From Aeromonas popoffii (GTDB lineage Bacteria > Pseudomonadota > Gammaproteobacteria > Enterobacterales > Aeromonadaceae): 64,000 nucleotides of DNA. The notes below the pieces were generated by a model. The model searched no databases and was not told the origin of the DNA. It saw only the letters and a list, made by a program, of their open reading frames with translations. This document shows, one piece after another, positions 17,683 through 26,514 of the stretch. The DNA lies in the NCBI RefSeq assembly GCF_000820025.1, contig NZ_CDBI01000014.1, positions 62,001-126,000 on the forward strand. Direction: 5' to 3'. Every line of letters begins with the position of its first letter. The stretch's first letter is position 1. Position numbers and translations under genes: made by a program.

Positions 17683-18755
17683 CAATACGGGTATTGATCG
17701 TCGACGACTCGGCCCTGGTGCGGGAAGTGCTGACCCAGATGCTGAGCAAGGCTGCGGACATCGAGGTCATTGGCGCAGCCTTTGATCCCATCTTCGCCAT
17801 GCAGCAGATGAAGAAGTGCTGGCCGGACGTCATCATCCTCGACATAGAGATGCCACGCATGGACGGACTGACCTTCCTCAAGAAGATCATGGCCGAGCAC
17901 CCGACCCCCATCATCATCTGCTCCTCCCTGACCGAGGAGGGCGCCATGATTACCCTGGAAGCCCTCTCGGCGGGGGCCATCTCCATCGTCACCAAGCCCA
18001 ATGTGGGCATCAAGAGCTTTCTGCAGCAGTCGGCAAACGACTTCATTCAAGAGATAAGAGGCGCCGTCGGCGCCAAGCTGCGCAATCTGCTGCCCGCGAC
18101 CAACCAGATAGCCCTCGTCCCGCGCCACAATGCCGATGAGATGCTCTCCCCCCCTGCCGAACGGCTCTCGTTTCGCACCACGGAGAGGATCATCGCGCTG
18201 GGGACTTCCACCGGTGGTACCCAGGCGCTGGAATACCTGCTCTCCCGCCTGCCCGCCAGCTGCCCGGGGCTGGCTATCGTGCAACACATGCCCGCCCGGT
18301 TTACCGCCTCCTTCGCCGAGCGGCTCAACAGCCTCTCCCAGCTGGAGGTAAAGGAAGCCGTCACCGGCGATCGCCTGCTGCCAGGCGTCGCCATCATAGC
18401 CCCGGGAGGCAAACACCTGCTGATCCAGCGCAGCGGTACCCAGTATCTGGCCGAGGTAAAAGAGGGGCCGCCGGTCTCCCGCCACTGTCCATCAGTGGAC
18501 GTGCTGTTTCGCTCGGTGGCCGTGAGCGCGGGCCATAACGCACTTGGCGTCATCATGACCGGCATGGGAGACGACGGGGCCCGGGGCATGAAAGAGCTGC
18601 ACGACACCGGGGCGCGCACCATAGCGCAGGATGAAGGCAGTTGCGTGGTGTTTGGCATGCCAAAAGAGGCCATCGCCCATGGCGGCGTGGATGACGTCAT
18701 GTCACTCACACACATCACCCAGACGCTCAGCCGTCCCGATCTGCGAGGCGTGTAA
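17679..18755 (+). CDS. cheB: Chemotaxis protein-glutamate methylesterase/deamidase CheB
   Basis: Response-regulator esterase, 358 residues. Receiver domain with D9-D10 and phospho-site D55 (LDIEMPRMDG), then a linker and the catalytic domain with the triad S177 (GTSTGG), H203 (QHMP) and the aspartate of GMGDDGA near residue 299. All active residues are kept. Together with CheR it gives this system an adaptation loop. It overlaps cheR by 4 bases and is followed after 2 bases by the REC-EAL gene. Confidence 0.95.
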   Translation: MTIRVLIVDDSALVREVLTQMLSKAADIEVIGAAFDPIFAMQQMKKCWPDVIILDIEMPRMDGLTFLKKIMAEHPTPIIICSSLTEEGAMITLEALSAGAISIVTKPNVGIKSFLQQSANDFIQEIRGAVGAKLRNLLPATNQIALVPRHNADEMLSPPAERLSFRTTERIIALGTSTGGTQALEYLLSRLPASCPGLAIVQHMPARFTASFAERLNSLSQLEVKEAVTGDRLLPGVAIIAPGGKHLLIQRSGTQYLAEVKEGPPVSRHCPSVDVLFRSVAVSAGHNALGVIMTGMGDDGARGMKELHDTGARTIAQDEGSCVVFGMPKEAIAHGGVDDVMSLTHITQTLSRPDLRGV

Positions 18756-18757
18756 TT

Positions 18758-19978
18758 ATGTTGTTGGAACAATGGCAAGGCCGCTGTGCCATAGTGGTGG
18801 ATGACTCCCGCCCCCAGCAGTATGAGGTGACCTGCCTGTTGCAGGAGCTGGGGTTTGGCCAAATTCATGTGGCTCAAGACGGTCAGGATGCGCTGGACAA
18901 GTTGCAGCAACTGGAGGGTATGGAGGTGCGCATCGATCTGCTGCTGACAGACCTCAACATGCCCGGCATGGACGGGGTAGAACTCATCAGCAACCTGGAA
19001 AAAAACACCCACTACCGGATGTTTGTCGCCGTCATGAGCGGGGTGGAGCAGGATGTGCTGGATGTGATCCACGCCATTGCCGATGCAGGCACCCTGGAGG
19101 TGATCGGCGTGCTGTCAAAGCCGCTCAAATCGAGCGATCTGTACAACATGCTGCAGCACTGCGACCCCCAGGTTCACAGGGAAAACAAGAAGTGGATGCA
19201 GCTCGCCTTCACCGCCAACGATGTGCAGCAGGCGCTGGACAACCGGCAACTGGTGCCCTTTTTGCAGCCCAAGATAACGATGGTGGATTCGCGCCTCTAT
19301 GGCTTTGAAGCCCTGGTGCGCTGGCTCCATCCCGAACACGGCGTGATCCCGCCCGTCTGTTTCGTCCATCACCTGGAAGAGGGGCAATTGGCGCTGGATT
19401 TCTTTTATCACTTCCTGCACGCCACCTGTGATGCGCTCACGGCACTGGCCACCCTGCCCTGCCCCGTCAGCTGTTCGATTAATTTGCCGGTGAGCCTGTT
19501 ACTCACGGATAAGTTGGTCGAGAACATGATTGACATCGTGCAGGCACATCAACTGCCCTGTCACGCCATCATTATTGAAGTCACCGAAACCACCTTCATG
19601 TCCAATCTCTCCATCTCATTGGGCACGCTGGCGCGTTTGCGGCTCAGGGGGTTTGGCATCGCAATGGATGATTACGGCACCGGCTACTCCTCCATGAAGC
19701 AGTTATCCCGCTGCCCCTTCACCGAGATCAAGATAGATAAAGAATTTGTCCACGACGCCCATAGCAGCCCGAAGAAGCTGGCGATATTGACCTCAGCCAT
19801 TGTCATGAGCCAGAAGCTCGGGCTCAAAACGGTAGCCGAAGGGGTTGAAAGCGAAGAGGACTGGCGGCAACTGGCCCAGCTGGGCTGTGAACTGGCCCAG
19901 GGCTATTACGTCAGTCGCCCGTTACCTGTGGCACAAATAGCGCCCTGGTTTGCCGAATGGCAAGCCAGAGTAAAATAA
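18758..19978 (+). CDS. Response regulator with EAL domain (c-di-GMP phosphodiesterase)
   Basis: 406 residues: receiver domain (D15-D16, phospho-site D65 in TDLNMPGMDG, lysine in LSKPLKS) joined to an EAL domain (about 145-400). The EAL signature FEALVRW, asparagine in CSINLPVS, EVTET, MDDYGTGYSS, IKIDKEF and AEGVE are all present, so the phosphodiesterase should be active. It lies 2 bases after cheB in the chemosensory operon, making CheA its likely kinase. This links the array to cyclic-di-GMP breakdown; the inference rests on operon position and intact motifs. Confidence 0.9.
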   Translation: MLLEQWQGRCAIVVDDSRPQQYEVTCLLQELGFGQIHVAQDGQDALDKLQQLEGMEVRIDLLLTDLNMPGMDGVELISNLEKNTHYRMFVAVMSGVEQDVLDVIHAIADAGTLEVIGVLSKPLKSSDLYNMLQHCDPQVHRENKKWMQLAFTANDVQQALDNRQLVPFLQPKITMVDSRLYGFEALVRWLHPEHGVIPPVCFVHHLEEGQLALDFFYHFLHATCDALTALATLPCPVSCSINLPVSLLLTDKLVENMIDIVQAHQLPCHAIIIEVTETTFMSNLSISLGTLARLRLRGFGIAMDDYGTGYSSMKQLSRCPFTEIKIDKEFVHDAHSSPKKLAILTSAIVMSQKLGLKTVAEGVESEEDWRQLAQLGCELAQGYYVSRPLPVAQIAPWFAEWQARVK

Positions 19979-20100
19979 AGGGTGATATAACGAGAAGACA
20001 GAAACGATACGGTGGTGCTCACCCGGCCAGGGGTGGGATGACAAGAGAGCAGTCGTAATCTCGCTGCAGGGAACGGACATAAAACAAGCATGAGGCTACT

Positions 20101-21732
20101 ATGAACAACCTACTTCGCCAGATCTCCATCAAGACGCGGCTTATTGTTTCCTTTCTGTTGCTCAATCTCATCCTGCTCGGGGTGGGGCTCTACGGCAAAC
20201 AGAACACCGCCAAAGTCGACGGCATGCTCAATAGCATGTATCTCAACAACCTGACCCCCATCGCCGACATAGCCAACGCCAATATGCAGGCCATCTACCA
20301 TAACCGGTCGCTGTTTGACTATGTCATCGAACCGACACAGCCCGGCATGGACAGGATCGCCAGCCAGATGGATGGCTACGAACAGAAGATGAATACCTTG
20401 CTGAATAAATACCGGGCGACCTATCTGACCGCGCCGGAAAAAGCCGCGCTGGCGGAAGTAGACAGAACCTGGTCGATTTACAAAGAGAGTGCAAAAAAGG
20501 TGATGGCCGCCAGCTATGCCAGTGACAACGACACCGCCCTCAAGCTGATGAAGGGGGACACCGCCACCAGCTTTCAGGTAGTCGACGACCAGCTCAGCAA
20601 GCTGGTGGACATCAATCAGGCGCTCGGCAAGCAGGCCTATGATGACAGCGATGTCGTCGTTGCCGATATCACCACGACCACCTACACCATACTCGCGGGC
20701 TCCGTCATACTCTCCCTGTTGCTGGGCTGGCTACTCAGCAACAGCATCAATATGCCGTTGACCGCCATCATGGGCGAGCTGAAGCAACTGGCGCAAGGGC
20801 ATCTCACGGCGCAAGACAGTGCGGAAGGCAACGATGAGCTGACCCAGATGCAACAGGCGATGAGCAGTACCCGCCAAAGCTTGCGTGACATTGTCACGAC
20901 CATGCAGCACGCCGCCGAAGGGTTGACCGCCAGCTCTTCCCAACTGGTCGCCGCCGCCCAGCAGGTCAACACCAGCTCCCAGCAACAATCTCTGGCGACC
21001 GCCAACACAGCCGCGTCGGTCGAAGAGCTGACCACTTCCGTCTCCCAGCTCTCCTCCTTCGCCAACCAGGCCAACAGCGTGGTGGTCCAGTCAGGGGAGA
21101 TCGCCCATGCCGGTGAAGAGCAGGTCAAGCACGCCTCGCAAGAGGTGCTCAGGGTCACCACTGCCGTCAACGACTCGGCCAAACAGGTGCAGGGGCTGTT
21201 CGATGACATCACCCGCATCAGCCAGATTTCAGTGATGATCCAGGGGGTGGCGGACCAGACCAACCTGCTGGCACTCAACGCCGCCATCGAGGCAGCCCGG
21301 GCCGGTGACATGGGCCGTGGCTTTGCCGTGGTCGCCGACGAGGTGCGAACCCTGGCGGCGCGGACGACCCAGGCGACGCAAGAGATCAACGAGATGCTCA
21401 AGTCGATCCAGCAGGGGGCCACAGGGGCGGTCAAGGGAATGAATACCTGTGCCGACAGCATGAGCCGGGTGCGAGAAACCACAGACAGCTCCAGCGATAC
21501 CATGGCCCAGGTGGATCAGAGCTCTCGCAAGGTGGTGGGCCTCATCCAGGAGATCAGCTCCATGCTCCATGAGCAGGCCGCCGCCAGCCAGCTGATTGCC
21601 CAGTCGGTCGAGGAGATTGCCCAGATGTCGCTGGAGAACGTATCCGCCGCCGAGAGCGTCAACCACGATGCCTCCCAGCTGACCGACATCATCCATCAAC
21701 TCAACAAGGGCATCGGTTTCTTCAAGGTGTAG
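20101..21732 (+). CDS. Methyl-accepting chemotaxis protein
   Basis: Transmembrane chemoreceptor, 543 residues, closely similar in layout to the receptor at 14602-16281. It has an N-terminal helix, a four-helix-bundle sensor with the same [21 protein letters not shown] start, a second helix (about 197-218), HAMP, then a signalling domain with tip [23 protein letters not shown]. It lacks a C-terminal tether pentapeptide (ends GIGFFKV), so it may depend on assistance from the tethered receptor for methylation. It lies 122 bases after the REC-EAL gene and is followed by a strong terminator. Confidence 0.92.
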   Translation: MNNLLRQISIKTRLIVSFLLLNLILLGVGLYGKQNTAKVDGMLNSMYLNNLTPIADIANANMQAIYHNRSLFDYVIEPTQPGMDRIASQMDGYEQKMNTLLNKYRATYLTAPEKAALAEVDRTWSIYKESAKKVMAASYASDNDTALKLMKGDTATSFQVVDDQLSKLVDINQALGKQAYDDSDVVVADITTTTYTILAGSVILSLLLGWLLSNSINMPLTAIMGELKQLAQGHLTAQDSAEGNDELTQMQQAMSSTRQSLRDIVTTMQHAAEGLTASSSQLVAAAQQVNTSSQQQSLATANTAASVEELTTSVSQLSSFANQANSVVVQSGEIAHAGEEQVKHASQEVLRVTTAVNDSAKQVQGLFDDITRISQISVMIQGVADQTNLLALNAAIEAARAGDMGRGFAVVADEVRTLAARTTQATQEINEMLKSIQQGATGAVKGMNTCADSMSRVRETTDSSSDTMAQVDQSSRKVVGLIQEISSMLHEQAAASQLIAQSVEEIAQMSLENVSAAESVNHDASQLTDIIHQLNKGIGFFKV

Positions 21733-21740
21733 CTGATCAA

Positions 21741-21771
21741 CAGGGCTGCCATCCCGGCAGCCCTGCTTTTT
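21741..21771 (+). terminator. Rho-independent terminator after the chemosensory operon
   Basis: Perfect 10-base arms CAGGGCTGCC and GGCAGCCCTG with a 5-base loop, followed by CTTTTT. It lies 9 bases after the receptor stop codon. Confidence 0.9.
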
Positions 21772-21772
21772 C

Positions 21773-22173
21773 CCCTCCTCCGCGCCTTCATCCGGCCAGT
21801 TTCGCCCCCCATCCCTGTCAAAACGTCTCAACACGCATAATACCCGACCCCAACTCACTGAAACGCCACATTAACCCCTGCCTGTTGGAGGGTCATAAGC
21901 AGTGATAAATATCGTGTGATAGGGAGCAAAAGAAAGCATCGGGAAGCATATTTATACAGAGGAATATCCCGTATTTATGCCATTACTTCACTCCTATTCG
22001 CCACATAATTTACCAAACAAAAAACAACTGATAACATAACTGTACATTTCAAAGCATATAAAACAACATCCGCTGCGCGGTCTGCGGCGACCTGACCCAA
22101 GGCGTTCAGGCCAGCGGGTCAAGATTGAGATAAACAGCCAACCCCGATCCTCATCAAGCAGACACCCGAACCC
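21773..22173. other. Intergenic region upstream of alr
   Basis: About 400 bases, AT-rich from about 21890 to 22065, without a convincing gene on either strand. It presumably carries the alr promoter; no element was recognised with confidence. Confidence 0.5.
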
Positions 22174-23328
22174 ATGATGAACACAGTTACGGCCAGCATC
22201 GATGTCGATGCGCTCCATCACAATTTTGCCGTCGTGCGGCGCCACGCCCCCCACAGCAAGATCATCGCAGTCATCAAGGCCAACGCCTATGGCCATGGCC
22301 TGCTGCAGGTCGCCAATACCCTGGTCCAGGCAGATGCCTATGCGGTAGCGCGACTCGAAGAGGCGCTGGTACTGCGTGCAAATGCCATCACCAAACCCAT
22401 TCTGGTGCTGGGTGGCTTCTTCTCGGCCGAGGCGCTCTCCCTGCTGGCAGCCCAGGAGTTGCAGACCACACTGCACACCTGGGAGCAGTTGGCGCTGCTC
22501 GAACGGGCCCAATTGCCGGCCCCCGTCAGGGTATGGCTCAAGCTCGATACCGGGATGAACCGGCTGGGCGTGAGGGAGCAGGAGCTGCCCGCCTTTATCG
22601 AGCGCCTTGGCCGATGCAAGAACGTGGTGCAGCCTTTTCATCTGATGACCCATTTCAGCCAGTCCGACGAGCAGGATAGCCAAGCCACCCAGCAGCAAAT
22701 CGAGGCGTTCAAGATGCTCACCGCCCACCTGCCGGGCGAGAAGGCCATGGCCAACTCGGCAGGGATCCTCGCCTGGCCGGATTCACGTAGCGACTGGATA
22801 AGACCTGGCATCATGCTTTATGGCGCCTCCCCCTTCGGAGGCCAGCTGGCCTCCGATCATGGGCTGCGCCCCGTCATGACCCTCAAGAGCCAGCTGATCG
22901 CCATCAGAAAGTGCAAGCGGGGAGAATCGGTAGGATATGGCGCCCATTGGGTGGCCCATCGCGACACCACCCTCGGGGTGGTCGCGGTCGGCTATGGAGA
23001 CGGTTATCCGCGCATGGCTCCCGAGGGGACGCCCATGCTCGTCAACGGTCGCCGGGTGCCCATCGTCGGCCGGGTTGCCATGGACATGATCACGGTCGAC
23101 CTCGGGCCACAGGCCAGCGATCAGTGCGGGGATGAGGTGATCCTGTGGGGCGAGGGCCTGCCGGTGGAACAGGTGGCTGAGAAGATAGGGACTATCCCCT
23201 ATGAACTGCTGACCCGCCTCACCTCCCGGGTGTCCGTCGCGCTTGCCCAGCCCTGCGCCAAGGCACTGTCGCAGGCAGACGCTGACATGCCCTCATATGC
23301 TGGCTACGCCCTGCGAGCCACGGCTTAA
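22174..23328 (+). CDS. alr: Alanine racemase
   Basis: PLP enzyme that interconverts L- and D-alanine for peptidoglycan, 384 residues. The PLP lysine is K35 in AVIKANAYGHG and the second catalytic base is Y255 in SVGYGAHW. RLGV and the C-terminal GRVAMDMITVDL match the family. ATGATG offers two starts one codon apart. The C-terminus runs about 20 residues past the usual TRVSVAL end. The biosynthetic and catabolic (DadX) types cannot be separated by sequence alone; no dadA lies next to it, which favours the biosynthetic type. Confidence 0.93.
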   Translation: MMNTVTASIDVDALHHNFAVVRRHAPHSKIIAVIKANAYGHGLLQVANTLVQADAYAVARLEEALVLRANAITKPILVLGGFFSAEALSLLAAQELQTTLHTWEQLALLERAQLPAPVRVWLKLDTGMNRLGVREQELPAFIERLGRCKNVVQPFHLMTHFSQSDEQDSQATQQQIEAFKMLTAHLPGEKAMANSAGILAWPDSRSDWIRPGIMLYGASPFGGQLASDHGLRPVMTLKSQLIAIRKCKRGESVGYGAHWVAHRDTTLGVVAVGYGDGYPRMAPEGTPMLVNGRRVPIVGRVAMDMITVDLGPQASDQCGDEVILWGEGLPVEQVAEKIGTIPYELLTRLTSRVSVALAQPCAKALSQADADMPSYAGYALRATA

Positions 23329-23498
23329 CACAGGATCTCTCATCTCAATTCGGGAGACATGAGGCATAGCGGCAACAAGCAAAAGAGCAGCAGGGCAGTG
23401 ACGCCCGCGCTCGGCGAAAGAGCATCCCCCGGCAGGCAGTGAAAGATGACGAGCCTGCCCCCTGGATACGGGTCGCACCAGCGATCACGGGAAAAAAC

Positions 23499-23528
23499 AA
23501 AAGGGCCTGTCTGTCGACAGGCCCTTTT
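23499..23528. terminator. Bidirectional terminator between alr and tRNA-Ser
   Basis: Perfect 12-base arms AAAAGGGCCTGT and ACAGGCCCTTTT with a 6-base loop. T runs follow on both strands, so it can end both the alr and the convergent tRNA-Ser transcripts. Confidence 0.9.
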
Positions 23529-23536
23529 GTTTTATT

Positions 23537-23624
23537 TGGCGGTGAGGGAGGGATTCGAACCCTCGATACGTTGCCGTATACACACTTTCCAGGCGTGCTC
23601 CTTCAGCCACTCGGACACCTCACC
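23537..23624 (-). tRNA. tRNA-Ser (anticodon GGA)
   Basis: 88 bases including an encoded CCA. The acceptor stem pairs GGTGAGG with CCTCACC, the anticodon loop is CTGGAAA (anticodon GGA), a long variable arm (TATACGG...CGTATC) and the T-loop GGTTCGAATCC are present. Identical to the gene at 57419-57506. Transcribed from the promoter at 23764-23792 and ended by the hairpin at 23499-23528. Confidence 0.97.
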
Positions 23625-23670
23625 AATTTGTTTTAGTCATGAGCTCGTGCTTGCCAAGAGCATTGCCTGG

Positions 23671-23691
23671 CAGCCACTCGGGCACATCACC
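23671..23691 (-). pseudogene. Truncated tRNA-Ser 5' relic in the leader of the intact tRNA
   Basis: On the minus strand this reads GGTGATGTGCCCGAGTGGCT, the first 20 or so bases of tRNA-Ser with two changes. It is preceded by AATTT as at the intact locus. The anticodon, variable and T arms are missing. It lies between the promoter and the complete tRNA, so it would be part of the primary transcript. Confidence 0.7.
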
Positions 23692-23763
23692 AAATTCTGA
23701 TCTGTTGTTTAACGTGTTCAGCCAACACTGTGTTCATGGCGCTGTTGCGCTGGAACGGGGCGT

Positions 23764-23792
23764 AATTTAGGGGAAAGCCCCGCCGGCGTCAA
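23764..23792 (-). promoter_or_regulatory. tRNA-Ser promoter
   Basis: -35 TTGACG (23787-23792), 17-base spacer, -10 TAAATT (23764-23769), then a GC-rich discriminator ACGCCCC typical of stringently controlled stable-RNA promoters. The same elements precede the second tRNA-Ser at 57419. Confidence 0.85.
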
Positions 23793-23837
23793 CGGCTTTT
23801 TTTACCTGACGAATCGTTCGCACATTTAACGCACAAA

Positions 23838-24293
23838 TCAGTGCACGCATTCCGGCGCGACCTGGATCTCGGGCAGGTTCAGGAAGCCAAGGCGCTCGCA
23901 TTCGGACACCACCTCATGGGTCGCGGCCGTGGTGCTTTCGACAAACAGCAGGAACTGTTCCACGGAGAGACCCGCCTTGGTAAACACTGTGTGGCCCACG
24001 ATGAGGCGCGGCAGGTTGTCATCAATGATGTCGAGGAACACCTTGAGCGACGGATATTGCATGTTGAGGCGACCCAGTTCGGCCATCAGCGGCAGCAGCG
24101 AGGAAGGACGCACTTCCAGCTCGGATGAAAACAGCAGCCCTTCCTCTTCGACAAAGATCCGGCTCTCCTGAATGCCGTCGACGGACTGCAGGGAGACAAT
24201 GTGGATGCCATGACACTGATCGCAGACATAGTGCTCGATACGAGCCTGCTGCAACCAACGCATTATCATTTCAGAGCTGGGGATATTCATCAT
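23838..24293 (-). CDS. YbjN-family protein
   Basis: About 150 residues matching E. coli YbjN in order: YVCDQCHGIH (CDNC..LH in E. coli), SSELEVRPSSLLPLMAEL, FLDIIDDNLPRLIV and SVEQFLLFVE. In E. coli YbjN is a cytoplasmic regulator whose overexpression affects motility, stress responses and fimbriae; its biochemical role is unclear. ATGATG at 24293 is taken as the start; a GTG two codons earlier is possible. Single-gene unit, oriented toward the tRNA-Ser promoter region. Confidence 0.75.
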   Translation of the reverse strand: MMNIPSSEMIMRWLQQARIEHYVCDQCHGIHIVSLQSVDGIQESRIFVEEEGLLFSSELEVRPSSLLPLMAELGRLNMQYPSLKVFLDIIDDNLPRLIVGHTVFTKAGLSVEQFLLFVESTTAATHEVVSECERLGFLNLPEIQVAPECVH

Positions 24294-24450
24294 TTCCACG
24301 ACACGATAAGGATCAAGGGGCGCAGTCTAAACCAATTTTCCGGCAACCAAAAGTGCAGTGGCCGGATAAGCTGGGCGCCAGCTTCTTTTTGGCAAGCACT
24401 ATGCATATACTCAGTTATTCTCGCCCCACCTTCACCCCGCAGAAGGCCTG

Positions 24451-25788
24451 ATGACCATCCAAGAAAAGTACCGCCTGCATCTGAAATCCTTGTCGGATGA
24501 ACTGCTGGCCCTGCAAAAGCCCATTCGCATTCTGGATGCCATCAAGTGGCCCCGTCATCTCCAGGCCGATTTTCTGGCCAACGGAGGACGCGCACTGCCC
24601 GCCATCGATCAGCACTTCTACGATGCCCTGCCCCTCGGCTTCGATCCCCGCAACAAGTATCTTGAACTCAAGGAGTTGCGGGACAGGATCCGGCGCCGGC
24701 TGGGCCCTCGGGATGATCTGGGCCGCATACTGCAAGAGACGGTCGATCAGTACATGGTGGTGATCGAGATGCTGCGCCAACGCGGACAGCCTGATTTCTT
24801 GCGCTACAGCCAGCTGCTGTACGGCTCGGCCAGTGATCACCTGCGCGGCGATCGCAAGACCCTCAGGGAGCTGGGAGCCCGCTTGTGCGACATCTTCTCC
24901 CTACCCGGTGCCCGCCATCTGGTGCGCCCCTATCCCAAGGAATTTGAAGGGGAAGCGGCGGTCGCCAAGCTGCAGGGCAAACTGTCTAGCTATTTCAGCG
25001 ATGGCACGGTACAAGTCAAGCTGAGCGATGGCATCGTCTCGGATGCCGCCGCCGGCAGCGATTACATCAAGCTCAATTCCCACGCCCGTTTCTCCGAGCT
25101 GGACCTGCAGGTGCTGGAGGTGCACGAAGGCTGGGTGCACGTGGGCACCACTCTCAACGGCCGCCAGCAACCCTACGCCACCTGGCTCAGCGCTGGCTCG
25201 CCGCGTATCACCGCCTGTCAGGAGGGGCTGGCGGTCCTGATCGAAACGCTCACCTTCAGCTCCTTTCCGGATCGGGCCAAGCGCATCTCGGATCGCGTGA
25301 TAGCCATCGACATGGCGGAGCGCGGCGCCGACTTTATCGAGGTCTTCCAGCATTTTGTGGCACAGGGCAACAGCGAACACGACGCCTACATGATCACCCA
25401 GCGGGTGTTTCGCGGCGGCATGGTTGGCGGCGGTGCCTGCTTCACCAAGGATCTCTCCTACGTGCGCGGCTACGTGGAGACGGTCAACTTCATCCGCAGC
25501 GCTGTGCTGGAAGGGGTCCCCGAGATCCTGCCCATGCTGTTCGTCGGCAAGGTGACTCTGGACGACATTCCTGTGCTCTATCAGCACTATCTGGAGGGGC
25601 TGATCGATGCCCCCCGCTACCTGCCTCCCATGTTTCGCGATCTCACCGGGCTCTACGTCTGGTTCGGCTTCGCCTCGGGCATGTCACTGGTGGACATAGG
25701 CCGGGTCCAGCAACATTTTCGCCAGCTGTTCCATCGTCTGCCGGTGGCCGATCCCATCATTGCGCCGGTGGATATCGAGATCGACTGA
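24451..25788 (+). CDS. DUF1704 metallopeptidase-like protein (QEGLA motif)
   Basis: 445 residues of the DUF1704 family, often named flavohaemoglobin expression-modulating QEGLA motif protein. H225-E226 and H230 in EVHEGWVH form an HExxxH zinc motif, and QEGLA (257-261) supplies a probable third ligand or catalytic glutamate. The same fold and HExxxH motif define eukaryotic tubulin carboxypeptidases of the MATCAP group. No signal peptide is seen, so it should be cytoplasmic. Ends just before a shared bidirectional terminator with tdk. The bacterial substrate is unknown. Confidence 0.8.
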   Translation: MTIQEKYRLHLKSLSDELLALQKPIRILDAIKWPRHLQADFLANGGRALPAIDQHFYDALPLGFDPRNKYLELKELRDRIRRRLGPRDDLGRILQETVDQYMVVIEMLRQRGQPDFLRYSQLLYGSASDHLRGDRKTLRELGARLCDIFSLPGARHLVRPYPKEFEGEAAVAKLQGKLSSYFSDGTVQVKLSDGIVSDAAAGSDYIKLNSHARFSELDLQVLEVHEGWVHVGTTLNGRQQPYATWLSAGSPRITACQEGLAVLIETLTFSSFPDRAKRISDRVIAIDMAERGADFIEVFQHFVAQGNSEHDAYMITQRVFRGGMVGGGACFTKDLSYVRGYVETVNFIRSAVLEGVPEILPMLFVGKVTLDDIPVLYQHYLEGLIDAPRYLPPMFRDLTGLYVWFGFASGMSLVDIGRVQQHFRQLFHRLPVADPIIAPVDIEID

Positions 25789-25803
25789 GTCGTAAACAAA
25801 CAA

Positions 25804-25828
25804 GAAGGGCGCCAGATTGGCGCCCTTC
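25804..25828. terminator. Bidirectional terminator between DUF1704 gene and tdk
   Basis: Perfect 10-base arms GAAGGGCGCC and GGCGCCCTTC with loop AGATT. Minus strand continues into TTGTTTGTTT; plus strand into TCTCTT. It sits between two convergent genes. Confidence 0.8.
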
Positions 25829-25846
25829 TCTCTTATCGCGGCCCGA

Positions 25847-26428
25847 TCACTTGTAGGCCCGCCCTTCCAGATAGTGCTTGCGGCACAACGACACATAGCG
25901 ATCGTTGCCGCCGATTTCCACCTGCTCACCATCCCGCATCACCTGGCCAGCAGCGCTCACCCGGGAGTTCATGTGCGCCTTGTTGCCACACCAGCAGATG
26001 CTTTTCAGCTCTTCGAACTTGTCGGCAAGACAGAGCAGATGATAGGAGCCCGGGAACAGCTCCCCCCGAAAGTCGGTCTTGAGGCCATAGGCCATCACGG
26101 GAATATCCTGCTCGTCGACGATGCGCGCCAGTTGGTAAACCTGCTCGCGGGTCAAGAACTGGGCCTCGTCGACGATGAACACATCGATACGCTTCTGGGC
26201 ATGGCGCGCCTTCACCATCTCGAACAGATCGCAACTGTCACTGAACACATCCACCTTCAGCTCAAGGCCAACCCGGGCACTGATCACCCCCACGCCGAAG
26301 CGATCATCAATGGCCGGTGTCATGGCCAGGGGCTGCATGCCCCGCTCCAGATAATTGAAGTGGGCCTGGATGAGCTGGGTGGATTTGCCTGAATTCATGG
26401 TGGCAAATTTGTAGTGCAGTGAAGCCAT
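25847..26428 (-). CDS. tdk: Thymidine kinase
   Basis: Class II thymidine kinase of the salvage pathway, 193 residues, cytoplasmic. P-loop ATMNSGKST near residue 10, Walker B-like FIVDEAQF, the substrate lasso GLKTDFRGELFPGS and zinc ligands CWCG plus CRKH. E. coli places tdk beside hns; here a riboswitch-controlled transporter gene lies between them. Confidence 0.96.
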   Translation of the reverse strand: MASLHYKFATMNSGKSTQLIQAHFNYLERGMQPLAMTPAIDDRFGVGVISARVGLELKVDVFSDSCDLFEMVKARHAQKRIDVFIVDEAQFLTREQVYQLARIVDEQDIPVMAYGLKTDFRGELFPGSYHLLCLADKFEELKSICWCGNKAHMNSRVSAAGQVMRDGEQVEIGGNDRYVSLCRKHYLEGRAYK

Positions 26429-26486
26429 GGTGTTGTTCCGAAACTGAATTTATGGGGCGCATGCTAACCAAAGCCCCTGCCAAAAC

Positions 26487-26508
26487 CAAGGGGCCCGTGG
26501 GCCCCTTG
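26487..26508 (-). terminator. Terminator of the NhaC-family gene
   Basis: Arms CAAGGGGCC and GGCCCCTTG with a 4-base loop, followed on the minus strand by GTTTTGG. Lies directly after the transporter stop codon and before tdk. Confidence 0.75.
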
Positions 26509-26514
26509 TTCTAT

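Noticed and set aside
23439-23700. Two overlapping frames across the tRNA-Ser
   Set aside because: They translate the tRNA gene, its terminator and the relic; their peptides are common misannotations over tRNA-Ser.
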